Shown here in pieces: positions 41,027-50,179 of a stretch of DNA of 64,000 bases. How positions within the stretch are numbered: position 1 is the stretch's first letter; every line of letters begins with the position of its first letter. Position numbers and translations under genes: made by a program. Source of the stretch: Streptomyces dioscori (GTDB lineage: Bacteria > Actinomycetota > Actinomycetes > Streptomycetales > Streptomycetaceae). Location of the stretch: positions 1 to 64,000 of the forward strand of contig NZ_KZ679062.1 of the NCBI RefSeq assembly GCF_003024195.1. The letters are read 5' to 3'. The notes beneath the pieces were generated by a model that had not been told where the DNA came from, did no database searches, and saw nothing but the letters and a program-made list of their open reading frames with translations.

Positions 41027-41110
41027 CGGGCGTCACCGGGGCCGTCCGTCACCGGGACCGTCAACAGGAAATGCGTTGCCGCGCCACTTGAGCGGGGCCA
41101 CGATGGGCCC

Positions 41111-41734
41111 ATGTTCAGCACCCTTCTCGCCTTCCTGGGCGCCTGCACCCTGATCGCCGCCTCACCCGGCCCGAGCACCGTGCTGATCATCAGGCAGTCG
41201 CTGCAGAGCAGGCGTGCCGGTTTCATGACGGTCCTCGGCAACGAGACCGGCGTCTTCGTGTGGGGCGTCGTCGCCGCCTTCGGCCTGACCGCGCTGCTCA
41301 CCGCCTCCGAAGTGGCGTACGACGTGATGCGCGTCGTCGGAGCCGTCGTGCTCGTCGTCTTCGGCGTACAGACGCTGTGGCGGGCGCGGCACACCCGGGG
41401 CGGAATGGACGACGGCGGGACCCCGGCGGACGTGAGGAGCGGCTGGGCCTCCTACCGGACCGGGCTGCTGATCAACCTCGCCAACCCCAAGGCGGCGATC
41501 TTCGCGATGTCCTTCCTCCCGCAGTTCGTACCGAAGGGTGCCCCGCATCTGCCCGCCATGCTGGGGCTCGCCGCGCTCTGGGCGGTCTACGAGGTCGGCT
41601 ACTACAGCGTCTACGTGTGGTTCGTGGGACGGATGAGGACCGTGCTGTCCCGGGCCGGCGTGCGGCGCAGGCTGGAGCAGGTCTCCGGCGGGGTCCTGCT
41701 GCTCCTCGGCGTCCGGCTGGCCCTGGACAGCTGA
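41111..41734 (+). CDS. LysE-family amino-acid exporter
   Basis: This 207-residue membrane protein of the LysE/RhtB family has about six helices, with the N-terminal SPGPSTVLIIRQSLQSRRAGFMTVLGNETG and a central LINLANPKAAIFAMSFLPQFV. It exports an amino acid or derivative; the substrate is not predictable. It is a single gene. Confidence 0.92.
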   Translation: MFSTLLAFLGACTLIAASPGPSTVLIIRQSLQSRRAGFMTVLGNETGVFVWGVVAAFGLTALLTASEVAYDVMRVVGAVVLVVFGVQTLWRARHTRGGMDDGGTPADVRSGWASYRTGLLINLANPKAAIFAMSFLPQFVPKGAPHLPAMLGLAALWAVYEVGYYSVYVWFVGRMRTVLSRAGVRRRLEQVSGGVLLLLGVRLALDS

Positions 41735-41884
41735 CGCCCGCGAAGAAAGCGTGACGCCCGCGAAGAAACCACCCCCGACCGGCTCGCGTCACCCCCGCTG
41801 TCCGGGCAGGATGCTGCCCGTGGCCCCTTTCCACCCGCGGCCCGCCCCGCACCCCGCCCCGGGGACCGACCCACGGAGGACCGG

Positions 41885-43009
41885 ATGACCGGCACGCCCG
41901 CGCCCTTCACCGCCGACGACTACCGGGCCCGGATGGAACGCGCCGCACGGGCCGCCGACGCGGCGGGGCTCGCCGGGGTGCTCGTCGCGCCCGGACCCGA
42001 CCTCGTCTGGCTCACCGGCTACGCGCCGCCCGCGGCCACCGAGCGGCTCACCCTGCTGGTGCTCGCCGCGGGGCAGGACCCCGTACTCATCGTGCCCGCC
42101 CTGGAGGCCCCGGACGCCGAGAAGGCGGTGGGCGCGCCCGCACTGGAGCTGCGCGACTGGATCGACGGCAAGGACCCGTACACCACCACGGCCCCGCTCC
42201 TCGACGCCTCGGGCCGGTTCGGCGTCAGCGACAACGCCTGGGCGCTGCACCTGCTGGGCCTCCAGAAGGAGCTGCCCGGCACGTCGTACGTCTCCCTCAG
42301 CGAGGGACTGCCGATGCTCCGGGCCGTCAAGGACGGCGCCGAACTGGACCGGCTGGCCGCCGCGGGCGCCGCCGCCGACGCCACGTACGAGGAGATCCTG
42401 AAAGTCGCCTTCGCGGGGCGCCGCGAGTCGGACGTCGCGGGCGACCTCGCCGACCTGCTGCGGCACTTCGGACACGAGCAGGTGGACTTCACGGTCGTCG
42501 GGTCGGGGCCGAACGGCGCCAGCCCGCACCACGAGGCCGGCCCCCGCGTCATCGAGCACGGCGACACGGTCGTCCTCGACTTCGGCGGACTGAAGCACGG
42601 CTACGGCTCGGACACCTCCCGTACGGTGCACGTCGGCGAGCCGGGCGCCGAGGAGCAGCGGGTCCACGACGTCGTCCGCGCCGCCCAGCAGGCCGCGTTC
42701 GAGGCCGTGCGGCCCGGGATCGCCTGCCAGGACGTCGACCGGGTCGCCCGCGCCCACATCACCGAGGCCGGGTACGGCGACCGCTTCATCCACCGCACCG
42801 GGCACGGCATCGGCGTCACCACGCACGAACCGCCGTACATGATCGAGGGCGAGAAACAGCTCCTCGTACCCGGGATGTGCTTCTCCGTGGAGCCCGGTAT
42901 CTATCTGCCGGGCCGCTTCGGGGTACGCATCGAGGACATCGTGACGGTCACCGAGGACGGCGGACGCCGCCTCAACGACACCCCTCGGGAGATGGCCGTC
43001 GTGAACTGA
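41885..43009 (+). CDS. Xaa-Pro peptidase family protein (M24)
   Basis: This 374-residue protein is of the aminopeptidase P/prolidase type. An N-terminal creatinase-like domain (about 1-140) is followed by the pita-bread metallopeptidase domain. That domain has the metal ligands VLDFGGLKHGYGSDTSRTV, HRTGHGIGV, SVEPGIYLPG and VRIEDIV. It cleaves dipeptides or N-terminal residues before proline in the cytoplasm. The ATG at 41885 follows GGAGGACC. The next gene (a phosphotransferase) starts 67 bases later. Confidence 0.95.
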   Translation: MTGTPAPFTADDYRARMERAARAADAAGLAGVLVAPGPDLVWLTGYAPPAATERLTLLVLAAGQDPVLIVPALEAPDAEKAVGAPALELRDWIDGKDPYTTTAPLLDASGRFGVSDNAWALHLLGLQKELPGTSYVSLSEGLPMLRAVKDGAELDRLAAAGAAADATYEEILKVAFAGRRESDVAGDLADLLRHFGHEQVDFTVVGSGPNGASPHHEAGPRVIEHGDTVVLDFGGLKHGYGSDTSRTVHVGEPGAEEQRVHDVVRAAQQAAFEAVRPGIACQDVDRVARAHITEAGYGDRFIHRTGHGIGVTTHEPPYMIEGEKQLLVPGMCFSVEPGIYLPGRFGVRIEDIVTVTEDGGRRLNDTPREMAVVN

Positions 43010-43076
43010 CCACACCCGGCGGGCGCCGGACAGCGGCTCCCGCACCCCGGACTCCCCTTCGGCGGACGGCGCGACC

Positions 43077-44039
43077 ATGACCCAGGCAGCGACACCCACC
43101 GCGGACACCGTGCGACGCGTCGTCCGCTCCCTGCTCCAGGACTCCCCGCTGCACGACAGCCCCCTCCCGGACCCGCCGCGCCCGGACGGCGGCGGACTCC
43201 GGATCGCGCCCGTCGCCGAGGGCGGCGAGCACTCCACCTGGTTCGTGGGCGCACGGCATGTGCTGCGGCTCGCCCCGGACCGCGAGGCGTCCCGGCGCCA
43301 GCGGCGCGAACTGCGACTGCGTGAGCTGGTACGCCCCCACATCGGCGTCGCCGTCCCCGTGAGTGTCGCCCACGGTGAATGGGCGAGCGGGCTGACGTAC
43401 ACGCTCGACACGCTGATCCCCGGCGGGTCCGGCGAGCAGCGGGACGTCTCCGCGGTGGGGGAGGCCGATCTGGCGGGGCTGCTCAGCGGGCTGCGCGAGG
43501 TGCCGGGGCCCCAGGCCGAGACGCTCGGTGTGCCCCGCGCGACGCCGCGGTCCCTCGAAACGCTGCGGACCGCGGCCGAGCGGGCGGCCGAACGGCTCGC
43601 CGAGGCCGACGAGTTCGACCCCGTTCGGCTGAAGCAGCTCACCGCGGGCGGGGTCGTGCAGCTCGCGGCGCAGCCGGGTACGGCGTTCCTCGTCCACCAC
43701 GACCTCAAGGGCGAGCACCTCGTGGTCAGTGGTGACGGGCGGGTCCGCGGTGTCCTGGACTGGACGGACGCGGCGGTCGGCGATCCCACGGAGGACATCG
43801 CGGGGCTCGCGGTGGCGGTGGGCGCGCCTGCGGCTGTCCGGGCGGCGACCCTGGCCGGTTACGGGGCCCGGCCTTGTCTGCGCGGCCTCTGGCTCGCCCG
43901 CTGCGACACGCTGACGCGGCTCGCGGACCGGCTCGGTGACGGTCACCACGACGACAGCGCCGTGCCGCTGCTGCGCGCGCAACTCGCCCACGCGTGGGAG
44001 GCGATCCTGCTGGAACGCCTCACGGACGAGGCGTGGTGA
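43077..44039 (+). CDS. Phosphotransferase family protein (APH/choline-kinase fold), 1
   Basis: This 320-residue kinase-like protein has ATP-site elements (VAEGGEHSTWFVG, HVLRLAPD), the catalytic loop HHDLKGEHLVV and the metal-binding VRGVLDWTDAAVGDPTEDIAGLA. The usual HxDxxxxN catalytic loop has HDLKGEH in place of the usual Asn, a known variant. The substrate is unknown. It probably belongs with the peptidase gene upstream. Confidence 0.87.
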   Translation: MTQAATPTADTVRRVVRSLLQDSPLHDSPLPDPPRPDGGGLRIAPVAEGGEHSTWFVGARHVLRLAPDREASRRQRRELRLRELVRPHIGVAVPVSVAHGEWASGLTYTLDTLIPGGSGEQRDVSAVGEADLAGLLSGLREVPGPQAETLGVPRATPRSLETLRTAAERAAERLAEADEFDPVRLKQLTAGGVVQLAAQPGTAFLVHHDLKGEHLVVSGDGRVRGVLDWTDAAVGDPTEDIAGLAVAVGAPAAVRAATLAGYGARPCLRGLWLARCDTLTRLADRLGDGHHDDSAVPLLRAQLAHAWEAILLERLTDEAW

Positions 44040-44046
44040 TCCGTCT

Positions 44047-44170
44047 GCGGCCCCGGTGGGGGCGGGCCGCGCAGTTCCCCGCGCCCCCATCAGGGGCGCG
44101 GGGAACTGCGCAATCTTTTGGCTTTTAAGGGGCGCGGGGAACTGCGCGAACGGCCCCCACCGGGCCGCAC
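44047..44170. repeat. Dispersed intergenic repeat cluster, copies 5a-5c
   Basis: Three copies of the GGGGCGCGGGGAACTGCGC family occur here. One is on the minus strand (about 44070-44085) and two on the plus strand (44094-44113 with the AATCTTTTGGCTTTT tail, and 44129-44148). They lie between a convergent phosphotransferase and treZ. The inverted copies can fold on each other. Confidence 0.85.
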
Positions 44171-44176
44171 CCGGGT

Positions 44177-45922
44177 TCAGCCCTGCAGCAGCACCACGCA
44201 CGACTCCCCAGGTACCCCCAACAGCCCGTCCCCGCCGGGGACATCCACCGGCTCCCACGCGGCGAGCACCCGCGCGGGCCGCGTCCCCAGCGGAATGCGC
44301 ACCCGTTCCGCCCCGAGGTTCACGACCACCCGGACATCCCCCCGCCGGAAGGCGAGCCACCGCGCGCCTTCGTCGAACGCGACCTTGACGTCCGCGAGAT
44401 CGGGATCGGTGAGGTCGGCCTGCGCGTGCCGCAGAGCGATCAGCTCCCGGTACCAGGCGAGCACCCGCGCGTGCACCCCCTTCTCCGGCTCGGACCAGTC
44501 GAGACAGGACCGTTCACGCGTGGCGGGGTCCTGCGGATCCGGGATGTCCTCCTCGGCCCACCCGTGGGACCCGAACTCCCGCCGCCTGCCCCGCCGCACG
44601 GCGTCCGCCAGCTCGGGATCCGTGTGGTCGGTGAAGAACTGCCAGGGCGTCCCCGCGGCCCACTCCTCGCCCATGAACAGCATCGGCGTGAACGGCCCGG
44701 TGAGCGTCAGCGCCGCCGCGCAGGCCAGCAGCCCGGGGGAGAGGGAGGCCGCGAGCCGGTCGCCCAGGGCACGGTTGCCGATCTGGTCGTGGGTCTGCGA
44801 GTAACCGAGCAGCCGGTGCCCCGCGACCCGCGTCCGGTCGAGCGGCCGCCCGTGCCGCCGCCCCCGGAAGCTGGAGTACGTGCCGTCGTGGAAGTAGCCC
44901 GCCGTCAGCGTCTTGGCGACCGCCGCGAGCGGGGCCCGGCCGAAGTCCGCGTAGTAGCCCTGCTTCTCACCGGTCAGCGCGGTGTGCAACGCGTGGTGGA
45001 AGTCGTCGTTCCACTGGGCGTGCAGCCCGAGCCCGTTCTCCTTGCGGGGCGTGATCAGCCGTGGGTCGCCCAGGTCCGACTCGGCGATGAGGAACAGCGG
45101 CCGGCCCACTTCCTCGGAGAGGCCGTCCACGGCGGCCGACAGCTCCTCCAGGAAGTGGCACGCGCGCGTGTCGTACAGGGCGTGCACCGCGTCCAGGCGC
45201 AGCCCGTCGATCCGGTAGTCGCGCAGCCAGGACAGCGCGCTGCCGAGCAGGAACGCGCGCACCTCGTCCGAGCCGGGCGCGTCCAGGTTCACGGCCGAAC
45301 CCCAGGGCGTGTGGTGCGTGTCGGTGAAGTACGGCCCGAAGGCGGGCAGATAGTTGCCGGAAGGGCCCAGATGGTTGTGCACGACGTCCAGGACGACCCC
45401 GAGACCCAGTTCGTGGGCCCGGTCGACGAAACGCTTCAGCGCCTCGGGGCCGCCGTACGGCTCGTGCACGGCCCACAGCGACACCCCCTCGTACCCCCAC
45501 CCGTGCTGCCCCGGGAACGGGCACAGCGGCATCAACTCGACGTGCGTCACACCCAGTTCCACCAGGTGTCCGAGCCGCTCGGCCGCCGCGTCCAGCGTCC
45601 CCTCGCGCGTGTACGTGCCCACGTGCAGCTCGTACAGCACGGCGCCCGGCAGCCCGCGCCCCGCCCAGTCCGCGCGCCAGGCGTACCGCTCCTGGTCGAC
45701 GACCGCGCTCAGGCCGTCCGGTCCGTCCGGCTGCCGGTACGACCGCGGGTCCGGCAGCACCGGACCGTCGTCCACCGCGAACCCGTACCGCGTGCCGTCC
45801 TGCGCCTCGGCCTCGCCCGTCCACCACCCCGGGCGCTGCGGATCAGGCTCCAACGCGCGCGTGGAGCCCGCGCAGTGGAGCGTCATGCGATCGGCCTGTG
45901 GTGCCCACACCTCGAACTGCAC
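44177..45922 (-). CDS. treZ: Malto-oligosyltrehalose trehalohydrolase (TreZ)
   Basis: This 581-residue GH13 enzyme releases trehalose from malto-oligosyltrehalose, the product of TreY. It has the N-terminal carbohydrate-binding domain (MQFEVWAPQADRM), ELHVGTYTREGTLDAA and VVLDVVHNHLGPSGNYL. The nucleophile region is DGLRLDAVHAL, the acid/base FLIAESDLGD and the third acidic residue SQTHDQIGNR. The GTG at 45922 has GAGGGAG 8 bases upstream. Its partner treY is 4.3 kb away on the same strand, separated by five genes on both strands. Confidence 0.97.
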   Translation of the reverse strand: MQFEVWAPQADRMTLHCAGSTRALEPDPQRPGWWTGEAEAQDGTRYGFAVDDGPVLPDPRSYRQPDGPDGLSAVVDQERYAWRADWAGRGLPGAVLYELHVGTYTREGTLDAAAERLGHLVELGVTHVELMPLCPFPGQHGWGYEGVSLWAVHEPYGGPEALKRFVDRAHELGLGVVLDVVHNHLGPSGNYLPAFGPYFTDTHHTPWGSAVNLDAPGSDEVRAFLLGSALSWLRDYRIDGLRLDAVHALYDTRACHFLEELSAAVDGLSEEVGRPLFLIAESDLGDPRLITPRKENGLGLHAQWNDDFHHALHTALTGEKQGYYADFGRAPLAAVAKTLTAGYFHDGTYSSFRGRRHGRPLDRTRVAGHRLLGYSQTHDQIGNRALGDRLAASLSPGLLACAAALTLTGPFTPMLFMGEEWAAGTPWQFFTDHTDPELADAVRRGRRREFGSHGWAEEDIPDPQDPATRERSCLDWSEPEKGVHARVLAWYRELIALRHAQADLTDPDLADVKVAFDEGARWLAFRRGDVRVVVNLGAERVRIPLGTRPARVLAAWEPVDVPGGDGLLGVPGESCVVLLQG

Positions 45923-46103
45923 GGACGGTTCTCCCTCGTCTGCTCACCGTGACCTCGCCGGTCCCATGGTGCGTCAAACGAGATCAATTCACCTTCGGAT
46001 CCCCTCGATCGGGCGACGCGAAACGGCCGTACCCGCAGTGCGCACTGCCCTGAAGTGCTCTGTTTTCTGGACACTCCGGCCGCGCTGCCAGACAATCGGC
46101 TGC

Positions 46104-46661
46104 GTGACGTCGTCCTCGGAGTTCCACATCTCTCCCGCTCCCGCGCGGCTGTCGGACGCCGAGCGCGACAGGACGCTCAAGGCGCTGCGGGAGGGCGCCG
46201 CCCTGGGGAGGCTGTCGCACGACACGTTCCTCCTGCGGATGGAACTCGCCTTCGCCGCCCGCACCTCGGACGAACTCGCCGCGCTCACCGCGGATCTGCG
46301 CGCCGAGAGCCGCTGGTCGCGGCTGCTGTTCGGCACGGTCGAGGCGGTCTCCGGGTTCTCCGTGCGGCTGCGCCGCGCCTGGCAGGCCGAGCGGCTCCCC
46401 AAGCTGCTGCTGCCCCGGCCGGAGAGCCGCTACCCGCTGCGGATAGGCCGCGACCCGGCCAGCGGGCTGCGGCTCAGCCACGAGACGGTGTCGCGCGTGC
46501 ACGCCGAACTCACCCGCCAGGGCGGCCTGTGGGTGCTGCGCGACCTCGGCTCGACCAACGGCACCGCCGTGAACGGGCGGCGGGTGATCGGCGCGGCGGT
46601 CGTGCAGGTCGGCGACCAGGTCAGCTTCGGCCGCATGGTCTTCCGGCTCGCGGCGGACTAG
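46104..46661 (+). CDS. DUF1707-FHA domain protein
   Basis: This is a protein of about 185 residues. The N-terminal part is a DUF1707 motif (LSDAERDRTLKALREGAALGRLSHDTF, ELAALTADL). The C-terminal part is an FHA phosphothreonine-binding domain (YPLRIGRDPASGLRLSHETVSRVHAEL, DLGSTNGTAVNGRRV). FHA proteins read Ser/Thr-kinase signals; the partner kinase is not in the window. The start GTG at 46104 has no strong ribosome-binding site, so a little uncertainty remains. Confidence 0.88.
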   Translation: MTSSSEFHISPAPARLSDAERDRTLKALREGAALGRLSHDTFLLRMELAFAARTSDELAALTADLRAESRWSRLLFGTVEAVSGFSVRLRRAWQAERLPKLLLPRPESRYPLRIGRDPASGLRLSHETVSRVHAELTRQGGLWVLRDLGSTNGTAVNGRRVIGAAVVQVGDQVSFGRMVFRLAAD

Positions 46662-46882
46662 GCCTACGGGCCCAGGGCGGCCCAGGGCGGCCCAGGCCGG
46701 TCCAGGCTCCGGACCCGGCGGGCGGAAGCGCCGCCTCCACCGAGGCCGGCCCGCAGAAGCCCGACGAGTGTGCATATTTCTATCCGCACCGACTGTTGAC
46801 GTACCTCCGCCCTTCGTGACTCACTGTGCGTACACCATGCACACCAAGTGAACCGGTGGTAACTCGTTGCGGAGGTAAGACC

Positions 46883-48250
46883 CTGCCGCCACTCCTCCGC
46901 TACCCCTCCGTCGACGAACTGGGCGTCCGGGCCGCCGCGCTCGTGAGCCGCCGCCCGCGGGACGCCCGGCTGCGCCAGGTGGGCACCTCCCGGGCCGGAC
47001 TTCCGCTGCGGCTGCTGTCCGTCGGACACGGCAGCCGCCAGGTCCTCGTCGTCGCCGGCCCGCACGCCAACGAACCGGTGGGCGGCGCCACCGTCCTGCG
47101 CCTGGCCGAACGGGCCCTGGCCGACCCCCGGCTGTGCGACGGCGCCGACGTCACCTGGAACCTCCTGCTCTGCCTCGACCCCGACGGCTCCCGCCGCAAC
47201 GAGGGCTGGCTGGCGGGCCCGTACACCCTCGGCCACCACTTCCGGAACTTCTTCCGTCCCGGCTTCATGGAACAGCCGGAGTGGCTGCCCGACGGCGCCG
47301 CGGGGGCCGCGCTGCCGGAGACCCGCGCGCTGCTCGCCCTCCAGGACGAGCTGCGGCCCTTCTTCCAGTGCTCCCTGCACGGCGTCGACGTGGGCGGCGG
47401 CTTCGTCGAGCTGACCCGCGACCTGCCCGGCATGGCACCGAGGCTCGCGCACATCGCGACGCGCCTGGACATCCCCCTCGAACTCGCCCCGTACGACACG
47501 CTGTACTGGCCCGTCCTGGGGCCTGCGGTCTACCGCATCCCGCCCCCGACGCGCGGCGACCTCGCCGCGGCCATCACGGAGGCGGCCGTCGAGTCCACCT
47601 GGTTCCACCCGCACCCGTACGGGACGGTGACCGCGGTCGTCGAGGCGCCCATGTGGGGCGTGGCGACCGTGCAGGACCCCTCGGCGCCCGCCGACAGCGA
47701 GGGCGCCCTGCGGGACGTCGCCAGGACCCTGCGCCACGACACGGCCCTGCTCCAGGACCTGCTGGCCCGGATCCGCCCCCACCTGACCACGGCGCACGGC
47801 GCGGCCGGGGACGTCGACCGGCTCCTCGCGCCCGTCGACGACTACGTACTGGTCTGCCCCGGCCTCGCCGACTCCTTCGACCCCGACACCGGCCCGGGTA
47901 CGGACGCCGCCGGCGCGGTCCGCCCGCTGCCGCCGCTCACCACGTCCGGGCTGACCGCGCTGCGCATCTCCGCCCGCCGGATAGCGCTGCGCACGGCCGG
48001 TCTGCTGCACCAGCTGGCGACCGCCGCCGGAGCGGACCCGTACGGCGCGGCGGACGACCTCGACCGGCTCATCGACGACTGGTGCGCGGACTACCACGAC
48101 GGCCACGGGGCGCGCTGGATCCCGGTCGCGCGGCAGGCCGAGTACCAGGCGCGGGTGGTGCTCGCCGCCTTCGACCTGGCCCGCCACCGGGGTCTCGGGA
48201 CGCGTCCGGCCGGCAGACCCGCGACGAGGGCCGAGGTGCCGTTCGAGTGA
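46883..48250 (+). CDS. M14-family zinc carboxypeptidase, 1 (possible CTG start)
   Basis: This is a protein of about 455 residues of the zinc carboxypeptidase family. The zinc ligands are GPHANEPVGG (HxxE) and CSLHGVDVGG, and the catalytic Glu is in TAVVEAPMWG. No signal peptide is visible. The best ribosome-binding site, GGAGGT at 46871, is 7 bases before a CTG at 46883; starting there gives MPPLLRYPSV, which aligns with the N-terminus of the paralogue at 48756. In-frame GTGs at 46856 and 46826 are the conventional alternatives. The paralogue lies convergently beyond a protease-inhibitor gene. Confidence 0.85.
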   Translation: MPPLLRYPSVDELGVRAAALVSRRPRDARLRQVGTSRAGLPLRLLSVGHGSRQVLVVAGPHANEPVGGATVLRLAERALADPRLCDGADVTWNLLLCLDPDGSRRNEGWLAGPYTLGHHFRNFFRPGFMEQPEWLPDGAAGAALPETRALLALQDELRPFFQCSLHGVDVGGGFVELTRDLPGMAPRLAHIATRLDIPLELAPYDTLYWPVLGPAVYRIPPPTRGDLAAAITEAAVESTWFHPHPYGTVTAVVEAPMWGVATVQDPSAPADSEGALRDVARTLRHDTALLQDLLARIRPHLTTAHGAAGDVDRLLAPVDDYVLVCPGLADSFDPDTGPGTDAAGAVRPLPPLTTSGLTALRISARRIALRTAGLLHQLATAAGADPYGAADDLDRLIDDWCADYHDGHGARWIPVARQAEYQARVVLAAFDLARHRGLGTRPAGRPATRAEVPFE

Positions 48251-48292
48251 GTCGGGGTGCGCCCGCGGGCCCCGCGTGCCGATGCACAGGCA

Positions 48293-48718
48293 ATGACGAA
48301 CAACCAGAAAGCGACCGCGGCGGTACGGGCCTTCCTGCTGGCCGCCTGCGCACTCCTCGTGGCGGGGCCGGTGCCGGCCCGGGCGGCGGCGCTCCCTCAG
48401 GCGCCCTCGGGCGACTGGCTCTATGTGACGGTCGCGAAGGGCGAGCCCAGCTCCGGCGACCTCCGCGGCACGCTCCTGCTCTGCGACCCGCCCCGCGGAC
48501 ACGAGCAGGCCGTGCGCGCCTGCGAGGAACTGCGGGCCGCGCACGGCGACGTCGGGCGGATCCCGCTCCGGGACACCTTCTGCCCGATGGTCTACGCGCC
48601 GGTGTCCGTCTCCGCGCGTGGCGAGTGGGGCGGCCACCCGGTGGCGTACGACGAGACGTTCGCCAACTCCTGTGTGCTGGCGGCGCGGACGGGAGCGGTG
48701 TTCGCCCTGCCGCGCTGA
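48293..48718 (+). CDS. Subtilisin-inhibitor-like (SSI) secreted protein
   Basis: This 141-residue secreted serine-protease inhibitor has a signal peptide (AVRAFLLAACALLVAGPVPA, ARA|A). A mature domain of about 110 residues follows, with two disulfides (LLLCDP / RACEEL and TFCPM / NSCVLA). The reactive loop CPMVYAPV has Met-Val as the P1-P1' pair, as in the original Streptomyces subtilisin inhibitor, suggesting subtilisin-type targets. The ATG at 48293 is preceded by ACAGG. It sits between two M14 peptidase genes. Confidence 0.94.
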   Translation: MTNNQKATAAVRAFLLAACALLVAGPVPARAAALPQAPSGDWLYVTVAKGEPSSGDLRGTLLLCDPPRGHEQAVRACEELRAAHGDVGRIPLRDTFCPMVYAPVSVSARGEWGGHPVAYDETFANSCVLAARTGAVFALPR

Positions 48719-48755
48719 CCGAGCCGACCGCACCGACACCGCGGCCGGGGGAGTC

Positions 48756-50006
48756 TCACGGTGCTCCGTCGCGCGCGTGCCGTGCGGCGGCCAGCACCGT
48801 GCGGCTCTGGTGCTCGACCTGCTGCTCCAGAGGCACCCAGCGCGCCCGGAAGCGCCGGGCGAAGGCCTCGCTCCACGACCCCACGAGGTGTTCCAGGGCG
48901 GGCGCGGCACGGTCGTCGGCCTCCCGCAGGACCCGCAGGAGCATCGCCGCGGCCCGCAGCGGAAGCCGTCGGCCGAACGCGTCCACGCTGCCCACGTGCG
49001 CCATCGTGGTGTGCGCGGGCGGCGGCCGGACCCAGTCGACGGCAAGCCCGGGAACCAGCTCCAGCGCCCACCGGGCGGCCCGCAGCAGCGGCCCCGCCGG
49101 ACCCGGCAGACGCGGCAGCGCCTCGGTGAGGACGCTCTCGACCTGCTGGGCGTCCCGGAGGAGCCGGCGTGCCAGGCGGCCCATCGCCGCCGCGGGCGCC
49201 GGATGCGGCGTGGGATCGTCCACCAGGTCGCTCGCCCACATCGGCACCTCGACGACCGCGGTCAGGCCGCCGTACAGATGGGCGCGGTACCAGGTGCTCT
49301 CCCGGGCGTCGTCCGGCATGCTCAGATGCGCCGGATGCGTGCCGGGCGCGGGCATCACATGTACGCCGGGTCCGGAGGCCGGCCAGCCGGCCGCGTCCGA
49401 GGCGCCCGTCTCGACCGGGATGTTCAGCTCCGCCGCGGACTTGCCGAACGGCTCGGCCAGGCCCGGGATGTCGCGGGTGAGCTGGACCCAGCTGCCGCCG
49501 AGGTCGGTGCCGTGGAGCGTCACCTGGAGGTAGGGGCGCAGCTCGTCGATGACCCGGATGAGGGCCAGGGTCTCGGGCGGCAGCCGGCCGGGCGGCAGCA
49601 CCGAGGGCGACCACTCGGGCTGCTCGGGCCCGGCGGGGCGGAAGAAGCCGAGGTGGTAGTCGAGCAGGGTGCGTGGCGCCGGCGTCACATGGAGGCCGGC
49701 GCCGTCGGGGTCCGCGCAGAGCAGGAAGTGCCAGGAGGTGTCGTCCCGCAGCCGCCGCTCGCGCACGACCCGTTCGGCCAGCGCCAGCAGGGTGGCACCG
49801 CCCACGGGTTCGTTCGCGTGGGCGCCCGCGACGACCAGCACCGCACGCTCGGCGTGGCCCACGGACAGCAGGCACAGCGGCCGGCCGGCCCGCGAGGCGC
49901 CGATCCGCCGGAGGGAGCACAGGCCCGGCCGATGGGCGGCCAGCGCCCGGGCGGAGCGTTCGAGTTCGGTCACACTGGGGTAGCGCAGCTCCGGCAGGAG
50001 ACTCAC
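48756..50006 (-). CDS. M14-family zinc carboxypeptidase, 2
   Basis: This 416-residue paralogue of the product at 46883 contains ELRYPSVTELERSARAL, GAHANEPVGG (zinc HxxE), VTLHGTDLGG (third ligand) and TAVVEVPMWA (catalytic Glu). The GTG at 50006 is preceded by GGGGG without a clear Shine-Dalgarno spacing. It lacks an evident signal peptide. It is downstream of treY on the same strand (173-base gap) and convergent with the inhibitor gene, with only 37 bases between their stops. Confidence 0.9.
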   Translation of the reverse strand: MSLLPELRYPSVTELERSARALAAHRPGLCSLRRIGASRAGRPLCLLSVGHAERAVLVVAGAHANEPVGGATLLALAERVVRERRLRDDTSWHFLLCADPDGAGLHVTPAPRTLLDYHLGFFRPAGPEQPEWSPSVLPPGRLPPETLALIRVIDELRPYLQVTLHGTDLGGSWVQLTRDIPGLAEPFGKSAAELNIPVETGASDAAGWPASGPGVHVMPAPGTHPAHLSMPDDARESTWYRAHLYGGLTAVVEVPMWASDLVDDPTPHPAPAAAMGRLARRLLRDAQQVESVLTEALPRLPGPAGPLLRAARWALELVPGLAVDWVRPPPAHTTMAHVGSVDAFGRRLPLRAAAMLLRVLREADDRAAPALEHLVGSWSEAFARRFRARWVPLEQQVEHQSRTVLAAARHARDGAP

Positions 50007-50179
50007 CCCCGACTTGGTCCGCCCGGCGTCGCAATCCGCAGTACTCCACGGACCGGATGAACTGTCAAGTATGTCGAGGGGCGCCTCCGGGGAGCGCCCA
50101 GCAGCACTTACGGGTGTCCGGGGCGCCGATGTCACTCCGTACGGCGGACCCGGCCGCGTCGGCGCCCCGGCGCCGCCCG

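Noticed and set aside
24003..43862. Other TTA triplets in coding regions (for example 24005, 26693, 43859)
   Set aside because: They straddle codons (GGT TAC, TGT TAC), so they are not bldA-type codons.
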